The notes below the pieces were generated by a model that was not told the DNA's origin, ran no database searches, and saw nothing but the letters and a program-made list of their open reading frames with translations. Shown here one piece after another: positions 10,181 to 17,670 of a DNA stretch of 64,000 nt. This stretch comes from Intestinibacter bartlettii (lineage in GTDB: Bacteria; Bacillota; Clostridia; Peptostreptococcales; Peptostreptococcaceae). The position numbers and the translations under genes were made by a program. Position 1 is the first letter of the stretch; the number at the start of each line of letters is the position of its first letter. The stretch is from NCBI RefSeq assembly GCF_000154445.1, contig NZ_DS499562.1; one strand, written 5' to 3'.

Positions 10181-10663
10181 TTATAATTCTTGATTTATGC
10201 TTTTATCATCATCTAATACCTTTTGAGCCATTTCTTGTCTATATGTTTTTAAGTCTTCTTTTAATTTAGGATATTTTATACTCATTATTTGCATTGCCAT
10301 TAATGCTGCATTTAACCCTGAATCTATAGTTACTGTAGCAACTGGTATTCCTTTTGGCATTTGAACCATTGATAATAAGGAATCCATACCATCCATAGTA
10401 GATGATTTTATTGGCAACCCAACTACAGGTATTAATGTTGATGCTGCTATAACCCCTGGTAAGTGGGCTGCTTTTCCTGCTGCTGCTATTATTACATCAA
10501 CTTCTCCATCAATTGATTCTATAAAAGAAACTAATTCCTTTGGTGTTCTATGAGCTGATAAAATTCTTACTACTACTTCAACACCGTATTTTTCTAAAAA
10601 GTTTATTCCTTCTTCAAGTTTAGGATAATCTGATTTAGATCCCATTACGATTGCAACTTTCAT
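10181..10663 (-). CDS. purE: N5-carboxyaminoimidazole ribonucleotide mutase
   Basis: Class I PurE, interconverting N5-CAIR and CAIR. 160 residues with 'VAIVMGSKSDYPKLEE', the AH-R 'ILSAHRTP' motif and 'AAAGKAAHLPGVIA', which form the active site. It is the promoter-proximal gene of the purine operon; no purK is in the window. The start follows a GGAGG site. Confidence 0.97.
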   Translation of the reverse strand: MKVAIVMGSKSDYPKLEEGINFLEKYGVEVVVRILSAHRTPKELVSFIESIDGEVDVIIAAAGKAAHLPGVIAASTLIPVVGLPIKSSTMDGMDSLLSMVQMPKGIPVATVTIDSGLNAALMAMQIMSIKYPKLKEDLKTYRQEMAQKVLDDDKSINQEL

Positions 10664-10796
10664 AAGTAATTTTCCTCCATTAATAATATATTTATATAAA
10701 ACTTAATTTTGTATTAAATTTAAAATTCTTAACTAAATTTTATTTTTAACCTTTTATTTTCGTATTTTTATTCATTTTAACGAACTATACACTTGT

Positions 10797-10825
10797 ATTC
10801 TATATTAATATTCATACTTTATCAA
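10797..10825 (-). promoter_or_regulatory. purE: Likely promoter of the purine operon
   Basis: On the minus strand TTGATA (10820-10825) and TAGAAT (10797-10802) are separated by 17 bases, a good sigma-A arrangement about 135 bases before purE. The 10664-11029 gap holds no gene. No purine or PRPP riboswitch was recognised in this leader. Confidence 0.5.
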
Positions 10826-10866
10826 TACATATTTTTAAAAAATGATTTTTTTATTTTGTTTTAGGA

Positions 10867-10902
10867 TTATTTTACCATTTAGTTTCAAGTTTATTTTACC
10901 AT
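10867..10902. repeat. 12-base direct repeat upstream of purE promoter
   Basis: The 12-mer TTATTTTACCAT occurs at 10867-10878 and 10891-10902, 24 bases apart, 40-80 bases upstream of the -35 box. It could be a pair of activator or repressor half-sites. The region is AT-rich, so chance is possible. Confidence 0.35.
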
Positions 10903-10935
10903 ATAACTGTGTCTTTTTTTAATTTAAAACTAAAA

Positions 10936-10971
10936 ATGCTGTTGCATAAACCAATTTTTATACAACAGCAT
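10936..10971 (-). terminator. Terminator after the nucleobase permease
   Basis: Stem ATGCTGTTG/CAACAGCAT followed on the minus strand by a T-rich tail. It sits between the permease stop (11030) and the purE promoter, insulating the two units. Confidence 0.75.
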
Positions 10972-11029
10972 ATATTTTATAAATCAAATCTCTTAAATCC
11001 CTTTTTACTTTTTATTCGCAGTGCAAATA

Positions 11030-12370
11030 TTATTTTAAAAATACAAATCTGCATATAAATATTAAACTTAACACTATTAATGAAATATTTATATCTTCTT
11101 TTTTATTTGTAACTAATTTTAATAGTGTATAAGATACTATACCGAATATTATTCCATCTGCAACACTATTTGTAAGTGGCATTAGAATAAATGTTAAGAA
11201 TGCTGGTATAGCATTTGTGTAATCTTCAAAATCAATCTCTTTAAAACAGCTAGCCATCATAACCCCCACAATTATAAGTACCGCTCCTGTTGCTTGTGAT
11301 GGTATTGCTATAAATAATGGCGCTAAGAATAGAGATAATACAAATAAAACCCCAACAGTAAATGCAGTAAGTCCTGTTTTTCCACCTTCACTGATTCCTG
11401 CCGAACTTTCCATAAAACAAGTAACTGTTGATGTCCCAAGAACTGCCCCCACAGTAGTTCCTATCGCATCTGCCAACATGGCTTGTTTTGCTTTTGGTAT
11501 TTTACCATTTTCATCAATTAGATTTCCTTTTGCTGCTACTCCAACCAAAAATCCTACTGAATCAAATAAATCCATAAATAAGAAAGTAAATACCACTATC
11601 ACCATATCCAAACTAAATATTTTTTCAAGCGGAACGCTAAAGGCTTGCATAAAAGTTGGTGCTAGTGATGGAACATTAAGTGAAACTATTTTTGTTGGTA
11701 AAGTTACTATTCCTGTCAACATTCCTATTGCTGATGTTAATAATATTGATAGTAATAATGCTCCTCTTACATTCCTACAAACTAATATTCCTGCAATACC
11801 TAATCCTACCACACTTAATACTACAAGTGGATCGTGTAAACTCGATAATGCCAATGTCCCATTTGCAGTATTTATAATCCCTGCATTTGTCATTCCTACC
11901 GATGCTATAAATAGTCCAACACCTGCTGTAACAGCATTTTTAAGATCTTTTGGGATACAATTTATTATTTGTTCCCTTAAACTTGTAACCGTTAAAATTA
12001 TAAATAACACACCCTCTATAAATACACCTAAAAGTGCCATTTGCCATGTATATCCCATCTGTAAAACGACCGTATATGCAAAGAATGCGTTAAGCCCCAT
12101 TCCTGGTGCAAGTGCAATTGGATAATTTGATAAAAATGCCATAACGAAACATGATATTGTTGCTGATAATGCAGTTGCAACAAATACAGCCCCCGCATCC
12201 ATTCCTGCCTCTGCCAGCATATTTGAATTTACCGCTAATATATATGCCATTGTCATAAATGTAGTAATACCAGCGATTATTTCTGTTTTCACATTTGTAC
12301 CATGTTCACTTAATTTAAACACCTTTTCTAGTAAATTATTTTGGTTAGCTTTTTGTTGAGTAGCTTGCAT
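11030..12370 (-). CDS. NCS2-family nucleobase permease, AzgA/PbuG type
   Basis: 446-residue polytopic membrane protein of the NCS2 AzgA branch (hypoxanthine/guanine/adenine:H+ symport). Signatures are 'NVKTEIIAGITTFMTMAYI', 'GMGLNAFFAYTVV', 'LFMDLFDSVGFLVG' and 'TSTVTCFMESSAGI', with 12-14 hydrophobic segments. I chose the ATG at 12370, which follows a GGGGGGAAGAG ribosome site, over an in-frame ATG ten codons earlier. The leader carries a cobalamin riboswitch with terminator rather than a purine riboswitch. That makes the true substrate an open question: purine base, or a base used as cobamide lower ligand. Confidence 0.88.
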   Translation of the reverse strand: MQATQQKANQNNLLEKVFKLSEHGTNVKTEIIAGITTFMTMAYILAVNSNMLAEAGMDAGAVFVATALSATISCFVMAFLSNYPIALAPGMGLNAFFAYTVVLQMGYTWQMALLGVFIEGVLFIILTVTSLREQIINCIPKDLKNAVTAGVGLFIASVGMTNAGIINTANGTLALSSLHDPLVVLSVVGLGIAGILVCRNVRGALLLSILLTSAIGMLTGIVTLPTKIVSLNVPSLAPTFMQAFSVPLEKIFSLDMVIVVFTFLFMDLFDSVGFLVGVAAKGNLIDENGKIPKAKQAMLADAIGTTVGAVLGTSTVTCFMESSAGISEGGKTGLTAFTVGVLFVLSLFLAPLFIAIPSQATGAVLIIVGVMMASCFKEIDFEDYTNAIPAFLTFILMPLTNSVADGIIFGIVSYTLLKLVTNKKEDINISLIVLSLIFICRFVFLK

Positions 12371-12532
12371 AACTCTTCCCCCCATTTTATATATTTTCAA
12401 AGTTATAATAATGTTTTTTAGAAATGAATGTGTGCAAATAGATTTGCTTTCGAGGAGAGTTCAATAGATATTTACATACTACAAGGAATTTATTTTTGTA
12501 GAGTAAAATGCTTTTTGAAAATCTAATTAAAA

Positions 12533-12562
12533 AGGTGCCTACTTCAACTAAAGTAGACACCT
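12533..12562 (-). terminator. Terminator of the cobalamin-riboswitch leader
   Basis: On the minus strand, stem AGGTGTCTACTT...GAAGTAGGCACCT followed by TTTTTAATT. It lies ~130 bases after the riboswitch core and ~160 bases before the permease start, as expected for a transcriptional OFF switch. Confidence 0.75.
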
Positions 12563-12679
12563 CTAATATCTTATCCAAATCAAGTTTTTATTTTATACTT
12601 TTAAACTATGTTCTAAATTTAAAAATTCTATTTTATATTCTTAAAAAAGTATAGACTAATCCCTTGATTATCATGATAT

Positions 12680-12885
12680 CTAGGTGGCGCTCTCGCGGAA
12701 GCTCTCCTAATTAACTAATATTAAGCAGGCTTCCTGGCTTACAGATCAACGCGTTACTTTCCTTCTCACATACAAATGGCATGCAATGGATTATTAAGTA
12801 TTGCTCCCTAGAATACAGTGACCGGATCGCTTAGGATTCTAACCTAATTTCCTTTTATTCAAACTTCTGGCGAAATTTGACCACT
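12680..12885 (-). promoter_or_regulatory. Cobalamin (B12) riboswitch
   Basis: Read on the minus strand, the conserved blocks appear in order: AAAGGAAATTAGG, then AGCGATCCGGTCACTGT (family: GCGGUCCCGCCACUGU), then GAGAAGGAAAG, then AAGCCAGGAAGCCTGCT (B12-box family: AGCCAGGAGACCUGCC). A GC-rich hairpin GGAGAGCTTCCGCGAGAGCGCC follows and could be the kissing-loop stem. The only gene downstream on this strand before the next terminator is the NCS2 permease. Confidence 0.85.
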
Positions 12886-12918
12886 TAATATCATAATAAT
12901 ATTCATTTCTATGGAGAA

Positions 12919-12948
12919 ATAGTAGCACATTATGGAATTATTTGTCAA
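12919..12948 (-). promoter_or_regulatory. Promoter of the B12-riboswitch transcript
   Basis: Minus-strand TTGACA (12943-12948) and TACTAT (12919-12924), 18-base spacer. Transcription would begin near 12911, about 25 bases before the aptamer. Confidence 0.65.
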
Positions 12949-13078
12949 CTTTTTTACGCATTTTTATTATATTTTTTCCTTTTATATCCATTATTTTATT
13001 GTTCTTGGTATATGATTTTATATATAATAAAAGTATATATAAAAACCCTCTAAATATATTAGAAAGGATGATAAACAT

Positions 13079-15160
13079 ATGAAAAACATGCATGATTTTT
13101 ATTGCGGAACTATGTTTGATGCTTATGAGTTTTTTGGTGCTCATATTTGCAGCAAAAATGGTACTAAGGGAATTATTTTCAGGGTTTATGCTCCTAGCGC
13201 AAAAGAAGTCCAAATTATAAGTGACTTTAACAGTTGGGATGGATCTAATGGAAAAATGGAGCAAATAGAAGAAAGCGGCATTTTTACTTATTTTTCTGAA
13301 AACGCTGAATTAGGAATGTATTACAAATATCTAGTATTTGATCAAAATGACAATTGTACGGAAAAAACTGACCCATATGCATTTTTTATGGAGCTTAGAC
13401 CTAAAAGTGCATCTAGAATAGTTGATTTAAATACATATAAATTTAACGACAATCAATGGATGTTAAATAGAAGCAAGAATTTTGATAAACCTTTAAACAT
13501 ATATGAACTTCACTTCGGTTCTTGGAAACAAAAGACTGATCAAGATGTTTTAAAATCTAGAGTTCTTAAACAAAATTCATCTATTGGTGGGGACAAAAGC
13601 ATAAATGCAAGTCAACTTGGGCATGACTTAAATTTAGAAAACTACATAAATACTGAATACGATTTAAACAAGCCTATTGATATAACCGAAAGATGGTTTA
13701 ATTATATGGAAATAGCTCCACAACTTATAAAATATGTTAAGGAGAATAACTATACCCATATAGAGATACTTCCCCTTTGTGAACATCCATCTGACTGTTC
13801 TTGGGGATACCAAATAACTGGATTTTTCAGTCCAACTGCTAGATACGGTAAACCGGAAGATTTAATGGCATTTATCGATTTATGCCATAGGGAAAACATA
13901 GGTGTAATTATGGATTTTGTTCCTGTTCACTTTGCTCTCGATTCGTATTCGCTTTGCCGATTTGATGGTGAATCTCTATACGAATATCCAAGTCATGATA
14001 TTGGTTATACTGAATGGGGTTCTCATAGTTTTAATTATTATCGTGGTGAAGTAAGAAGTTTTCTTCAATCTGTTGCAAACTTCTGGATTGAAAAATATCA
14101 TATAGATGGTCTTCGTATGGACGCGATAAGCAATCTTATATATTGGAAAGGTGATTCAAATCGTGGTGTAAATGAAGGTGGTATTGAGTTTTTACAAATT
14201 ATGAACAAGAATTTGCAAAAACTTCATAAAGACGTTATGTTAATTGCCGAAGATTCTTCAGATTACCCTAAAGTTACTGAACCTGTAGAAGAAGGTGGTC
14301 TTGGATTTGACTACAAATGGGACATGGGTTGGATGAATGATACACTTTCATATTTTGAAAAAGAACCTTGGCAAAGAAATGGACTATATCACAAAATAAC
14401 ATTTTCTATGATGTATTTTTACAATGAAAAATTTCTTCTTCCTTTCTCACATGATGAAGTTGTTCATGGTAAAAAAACTATCTTAGATAAAATGTGGGGG
14501 TCTTATGAAGATAAATTTAGCCAAGCGAAATTACTTTATACTTATATGTTCACACACCCTGGTAAAAAATTAAACTTTATGGGTAATGAACTTGGACATT
14601 TTAGAGAATGGGATGAAAAAAGAGAACTTGACTGGAATCTATTAGAATATCCTATGCATGATTCTTTTAAAAGATTTATCGACGACCTTAATGGTTTTTA
14701 TCTAAATTCACCAGTTCTGTATAAAAACGAATATTCTCGCACAGGTCATAAATGGATACAAGCTGATGATACAGAAAAATGTGTCTATGTGTATGAAAGA
14801 ATCTATGGTGATGAAAAAATTGTGATATTCTTAAATACTTACTGCGATAATTATGAAAATTATTCAGTTAAATTTGATGACTCTGTCCAACTTGAATTAA
14901 TCTTAAATACTGATTGGCAAAAATACGGCGGTAAAAGCGAGGAAGTTCCTGAACTTATAGACTCTATCGATTTATATCACCAAGATGCTGGACATTTATA
15001 TTCAAGAAACACTTATTCTCCACATGGCGATGTCAAATACACTACTTTAGAAAATCCAAAACATTTATCTAAAAAAGAAATGGCTGGAGCAGGCAAAAAC
15101 TATCAAATATCAATTTCATTACCTGCATATTCTGCTAAGGTATATAAAGTTATCGGATAA
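13079..15160 (+). CDS. glgB: 1,4-alpha-glucan branching enzyme
   Basis: Makes alpha-1,6 branches in glycogen. 693 residues: an N-terminal CBM48 beta-sandwich (~10-110, 'GIIFRVYAPSAKEVQIISDF'), a GH13 barrel and a C-terminal beta domain. GH13 motifs are 'DFVPVHFALD', 'GLRMDAISNL' (nucleophile Asp348), 'LIAEDSS' (acid/base Glu391) and 'PFSHDEVVHGK'. Between 'YELHFGSWK' (~150) and 'WFNYMEIA' (~210) it carries an extra loop of roughly 40 residues that is shorter or absent in typical GlgB. No glgC, glgA, glgD or glgP is adjacent, so it is a stand-alone gene here. Confidence 0.94.
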   Translation: MKNMHDFYCGTMFDAYEFFGAHICSKNGTKGIIFRVYAPSAKEVQIISDFNSWDGSNGKMEQIEESGIFTYFSENAELGMYYKYLVFDQNDNCTEKTDPYAFFMELRPKSASRIVDLNTYKFNDNQWMLNRSKNFDKPLNIYELHFGSWKQKTDQDVLKSRVLKQNSSIGGDKSINASQLGHDLNLENYINTEYDLNKPIDITERWFNYMEIAPQLIKYVKENNYTHIEILPLCEHPSDCSWGYQITGFFSPTARYGKPEDLMAFIDLCHRENIGVIMDFVPVHFALDSYSLCRFDGESLYEYPSHDIGYTEWGSHSFNYYRGEVRSFLQSVANFWIEKYHIDGLRMDAISNLIYWKGDSNRGVNEGGIEFLQIMNKNLQKLHKDVMLIAEDSSDYPKVTEPVEEGGLGFDYKWDMGWMNDTLSYFEKEPWQRNGLYHKITFSMMYFYNEKFLLPFSHDEVVHGKKTILDKMWGSYEDKFSQAKLLYTYMFTHPGKKLNFMGNELGHFREWDEKRELDWNLLEYPMHDSFKRFIDDLNGFYLNSPVLYKNEYSRTGHKWIQADDTEKCVYVYERIYGDEKIVIFLNTYCDNYENYSVKFDDSVQLELILNTDWQKYGGKSEEVPELIDSIDLYHQDAGHLYSRNTYSPHGDVKYTTLENPKHLSKKEMAGAGKNYQISISLPAYSAKVYKVIG

Positions 15161-15171
15161 TATTTAGTGAA

Positions 15172-15208
15172 AAAAGGTTCACATAGTTTCTAAACTATTG
15201 AACCTTTT
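15172..15208 (+). terminator. Bidirectional terminator between glgB and cupin gene
   Basis: Ten-base arms AAAAGGTTCA/TGAACCTTTT with a T-run on each side, shared by the two convergent genes. Confidence 0.75.
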
Positions 15209-15231
15209 TATTTATGTATTAATTTAAATTA

Positions 15232-15570
15232 TTATTTTGCTGGATGTTCTGGTATAACAGCATGGAAAGTTAAATCAGCATCGCTATCATTTATTAATGT
15301 ATGAGTATGACCTTGTGGACAGTAATGACATAATCCAGCTTCTACTCTTTCTTCTTTTCCATCATATATTACTTTACCTTTACCAGATGTGAAAAATATT
15401 ATTTCACTATTAGTTTCATGAGTATGTTCCCCTATTGATGCCCCTGGTTCTAATCTTCCAAAGATTATTTTATTATTTTCGTCTACATGCATTCTTGCAT
15501 TCAATGCCTTTTCTCCACCTTTAAAATTTGCCAATGCTTTTTCTTCAATTTTATTAGTATCTAGTATCAT
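15232..15570 (-). CDS. Small cupin-domain protein
   Basis: 112 residues, a single cupin_2 barrel. Motif 1 reads 'GASIGEHTHETNSEIIFFTSGKG' in outline (two His and a Glu as likely metal ligands) and motif 2 ends '...CPQGHTHTL'. Such small cupins often bind a metal and act as isomerases, dioxygenases or ligand sensors; the substrate cannot be read from sequence. Monocistronic, with ribosome site AAGGGGG. A 37-base imperfect palindrome (GCACAT...ATGTGC, 15713-15749) lies upstream. Confidence 0.75.
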   Translation of the reverse strand: MILDTNKIEEKALANFKGGEKALNARMHVDENNKIIFGRLEPGASIGEHTHETNSEIIFFTSGKGKVIYDGKEERVEAGLCHYCPQGHTHTLINDSDADLTFHAVIPEHPAK

Positions 15571-15755
15571 TGTGTTATCCCCCTTATTTTTGATTCACAT
15601 ATATACTGTGTTCTACAAATATTATAATACAATATTTGTAAAAAACTTATTTATTTTTTAATTCTTATTTTCTAATAACTCCATAAGGATTTTCTAAATT
15701 CTATTTTTAACGCACATGTAACAATAATTAACATCATTTCCTATGTGCTATAAAA

Positions 15756-15787
15756 AAGTAGGTGTATACCATTTTATACACCTACTT
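15756..15787 (-). terminator. Terminator of the XRE-DUF3169 operon
   Basis: Thirteen-base arms AAGTAGGTGTATA/TATACACCTACTT followed on the minus strand by TTTTTTATA. Confidence 0.8.
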
Positions 15788-15800
15788 TCCTGTTTTCATT

Positions 15801-16583
15801 CTAATTTATTTTATTTTTCGAACACTTTATTGACTCTATACAGTAAGCTATCGTCTGAACTAACCATATAATTGTAACCATTACTAGTGGCATAATTCCA
15901 AAATCAAAGAAATTATATCCTAACACACATACTATCCAAAGTATTAGGCATGTATTTGTAATAGATTTATATGCTTTAAAAGAACTTTTGTATACATTTA
16001 ATTTTATTGCCTCATCACAGCTATCAAGCCATTTTTGACTAAATTTAAAATCATATACGCTACCATTTAAAAAAGGATTTATTTCTTTTTCTAGGTTAAC
16101 AACTTTATTTTGGATTAATATAGTTGATACTACACATACTATGAATCCAACTAAAAATAAAATTACTTTTGTATATGAGTCTTCTGATAATAATGCCATT
16201 CCTGCTCCAAAGAAGAAGAATCCTAATATTAAATTCACTGATGTAAATAACAATACGTATGACAATTTTTCTTCTATATTATCTATCATTTCCTCTTGTT
16301 CATCTGATTGATTCCATAATTTTAAATTTTTTCTTGAGTTTTTATAAATAACAACACTCACTATTATTACTAGTATAGATAACACTAAACTCGCATAAGG
16401 AGTAATCATCATAAGTCTATTTACAAGAAATTCTGATAAGTTATCTCCTAGATTTTCTTGTAAATATTTAAATCCCCCTCCTATTACGGCTCCTATCATA
16501 GCTGATATAACCATCATAATAGCAAAACCTTTAAAAGCTTTCTTATCCTCTTTTTTAATTTCCTCTACACGATTACTACTCAT
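15801..16583 (-). CDS. DUF3169-like membrane protein
   Basis: 260 residues with six hydrophobic segments, roughly 25-45, 65-85, 110-132, 140-160, 205-225 and 235-255 of this product. The charged N-terminus and short loops fit the DUF3169 family, which is commonly encoded right after a small XRE regulator. The ATG at 16583 is preceded by GGGTGAGG; an in-frame ATG six codons upstream lacks a separate ribosome site. It overlaps the regulator's stop and is probably translationally coupled. No function is known; partners of this kind may serve as membrane sensors or bacteriocin-immunity-like proteins. Confidence 0.75.
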   Translation of the reverse strand: MSSNRVEEIKKEDKKAFKGFAIMMVISAMIGAVIGGGFKYLQENLGDNLSEFLVNRLMMITPYASLVLSILVIIVSVVIYKNSRKNLKLWNQSDEQEEMIDNIEEKLSYVLLFTSVNLILGFFFFGAGMALLSEDSYTKVILFLVGFIVCVVSTILIQNKVVNLEKEINPFLNGSVYDFKFSQKWLDSCDEAIKLNVYKSSFKAYKSITNTCLILWIVCVLGYNFFDFGIMPLVMVTIIWLVQTIAYCIESIKCSKNKIN

Positions 16584-16791
16584 TTTCCTCACCCTCCTCA
16601 TAACTGAAAATTTCCTCTACACTTACATTTAAAACCTTCGCTATCTTTAACGCTAAGGTAACTGATGGAGAATAATCTCCACGTTCAATTTGACTAATTG
16701 TTTGTCTCGATACACCGACTAAATTTCCCATTTCTGTCTGATTAACTTTTATCTTTGCTCTATATTCTTTTAAACGATTATATAACGGCAT
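16576..16791 (-). CDS. Small XRE-family transcriptional regulator
   Basis: 71 residues, nearly all a helix-turn-helix ('NQTEMGNLVGVSRQTISQIE', then 'GDYSPSVTLALKIAKVLNVSVEEIF') with an acidic C-terminal tail. It belongs to the small Cro-like regulators that pair with a membrane protein gene. Its own promoter carries two copies of TGACAA-N6-TTGTCA, so autorepression is likely. Confidence 0.9.
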   Translation of the reverse strand: MPLYNRLKEYRAKIKVNQTEMGNLVGVSRQTISQIERGDYSPSVTLALKIAKVLNVSVEEIFSYEEGEENE

Positions 16792-16815
16792 ATAACTCCC
16801 TCCTGACTATTTTCT

Positions 16816-16878
16816 TTGTCATTATGACAATTATTCTTGTCATAATTAATTATATGGTGTGACAAGTATAGTTGTCAA
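16816..16878 (-). promoter_or_regulatory. Promoter with double operator for the XRE regulator
   Basis: Minus-strand TTGACA (16873-16878) and TATAAT (16849-16854), 18-base spacer. Two inverted repeats flank the -10: TGACAA-N6-TTGTCA at 16860-16877 and TTATGACAA-N6-TTGTCATAA at 16822-16845. A further overlapping palindrome TTGTCAT-TATGACAA lies at 16816-16830. The shared sequence and spacing make this a strong autoregulatory operator. Confidence 0.75.
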
Positions 16879-16908
16879 CCTTTGTTTAATATTTTTTACA
16901 AAAAAATA

Positions 16909-16929
16909 AGTAGCCTATTATAGGCTACT
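16909..16929 (-). terminator. Terminator after the TetR gene
   Basis: Stem AGTAGCCTAT/ATAGGCTACT followed on the minus strand by a short T-rich stretch (TTATTTTTTTG). Confidence 0.7.
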
Positions 16930-16938
16930 CTTTTAAAT

Positions 16939-17502
16939 CTATTTTTTAAATTTATTTAGAATTCCTCTTAAAAATTCTATTTTTTCATCAATATCCTTTT
17001 TATTACAGTTCATAACTGCCATTTGACCACCTATAAAAAATTTCGTAAATAAATCAGCATCATCTATTTCAAATTCATCTTTATCTATCCTATGTTGAAT
17101 ATATTTTTTCATAGATTTCTCCATTTCTTTCCCCATATAAAATTCAAGTCGCTTATTGAAAATTTCATTACCTGACTTATCAAAGAATTGTTTATACTTA
17201 TAGTTTTCTTCCCCTTGTTTTATAACTTTCTCTAATTTAGTTGTTATTTCATCTAAAGATAAATCTGTTCTGTTAAACAGTATTACAAATGGTTCGCTAC
17301 ATTCTCTCGCATATTGAGTTACAGCAGTTTCGTATAATTCATGCTTATTTTTAAAATAGTGATAGCACAAACCAGGTACCACATCAGCTGCCTTTGCTAT
17401 ATCTTTCATAGTTGTTGTCTCGTAGCCCTTTTCCGCAAAAACTTGCATAGCTACATCTATAATCTCTTGTTTTCTTATTTCTGGATCTTTTGATACCCTC
17501 AT
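16939..17502 (-). CDS. TetR/AcrR-family transcriptional regulator
   Basis: 187 residues. The N-terminal helix-turn-helix is textbook: 'IIDVAMQVFAEKGYETTTMKDIA' then 'VVPGLCYHYFKNKHELYE'. The C-terminal helical domain (~60-187) would bind a small ligand and is not recognisable by family. It is monocistronic between terminators, and the next gene in either direction has its own control signals, so the target is not evident. Confidence 0.9.
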   Translation of the reverse strand: MRVSKDPEIRKQEIIDVAMQVFAEKGYETTTMKDIAKAADVVPGLCYHYFKNKHELYETAVTQYARECSEPFVILFNRTDLSLDEITTKLEKVIKQGEENYKYKQFFDKSGNEIFNKRLEFYMGKEMEKSMKKYIQHRIDKDEFEIDDADLFTKFFIGGQMAVMNCNKKDIDEKIEFLRGILNKFKK

Positions 17503-17620
17503 TTTGCCCCCTAAATTACCTTATTTAATTTCTCACAATATGATAGTAGTACTTTGTTGAATAAGTGTCAATCAAATTTATTCATAATTTTTCCATTTAG
17601 TTGTATTTTTAATTTAAAAA

Positions 17621-17648
17621 GGACTCTATACATTGAAATATAGAATCC
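17621..17648 (-). terminator. Terminator after the FGGY kinase
   Basis: Stem GGATTCTATAT/ATAGAGTCC followed by TTTTTAAATT on the minus strand. Confidence 0.7.
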
Positions 17649-17670
17649 ATTTTTATTTTTATATTATATT

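Noticed and set aside
10664..10935. Search for a purine or PRPP riboswitch before purE
   Set aside because: None of the conserved purine-aptamer blocks is present in this AT-rich leader.
11478..12125. 215-codon plus-strand frame opposite the permease
   Set aside because: It is antisense to a well-conserved membrane protein and lacks a ribosome site; a shadow frame.
12387..12578. 63-codon minus-strand frame between B12 riboswitch and permease
   Set aside because: It runs through the terminator hairpin and its protein is low-complexity without similarity to known leaders.
12938..13264. 108-codon minus-strand frame overlapping the start of glgB
   Set aside because: It overlaps the conserved CBM48 region of glgB antisense and has no ribosome site.
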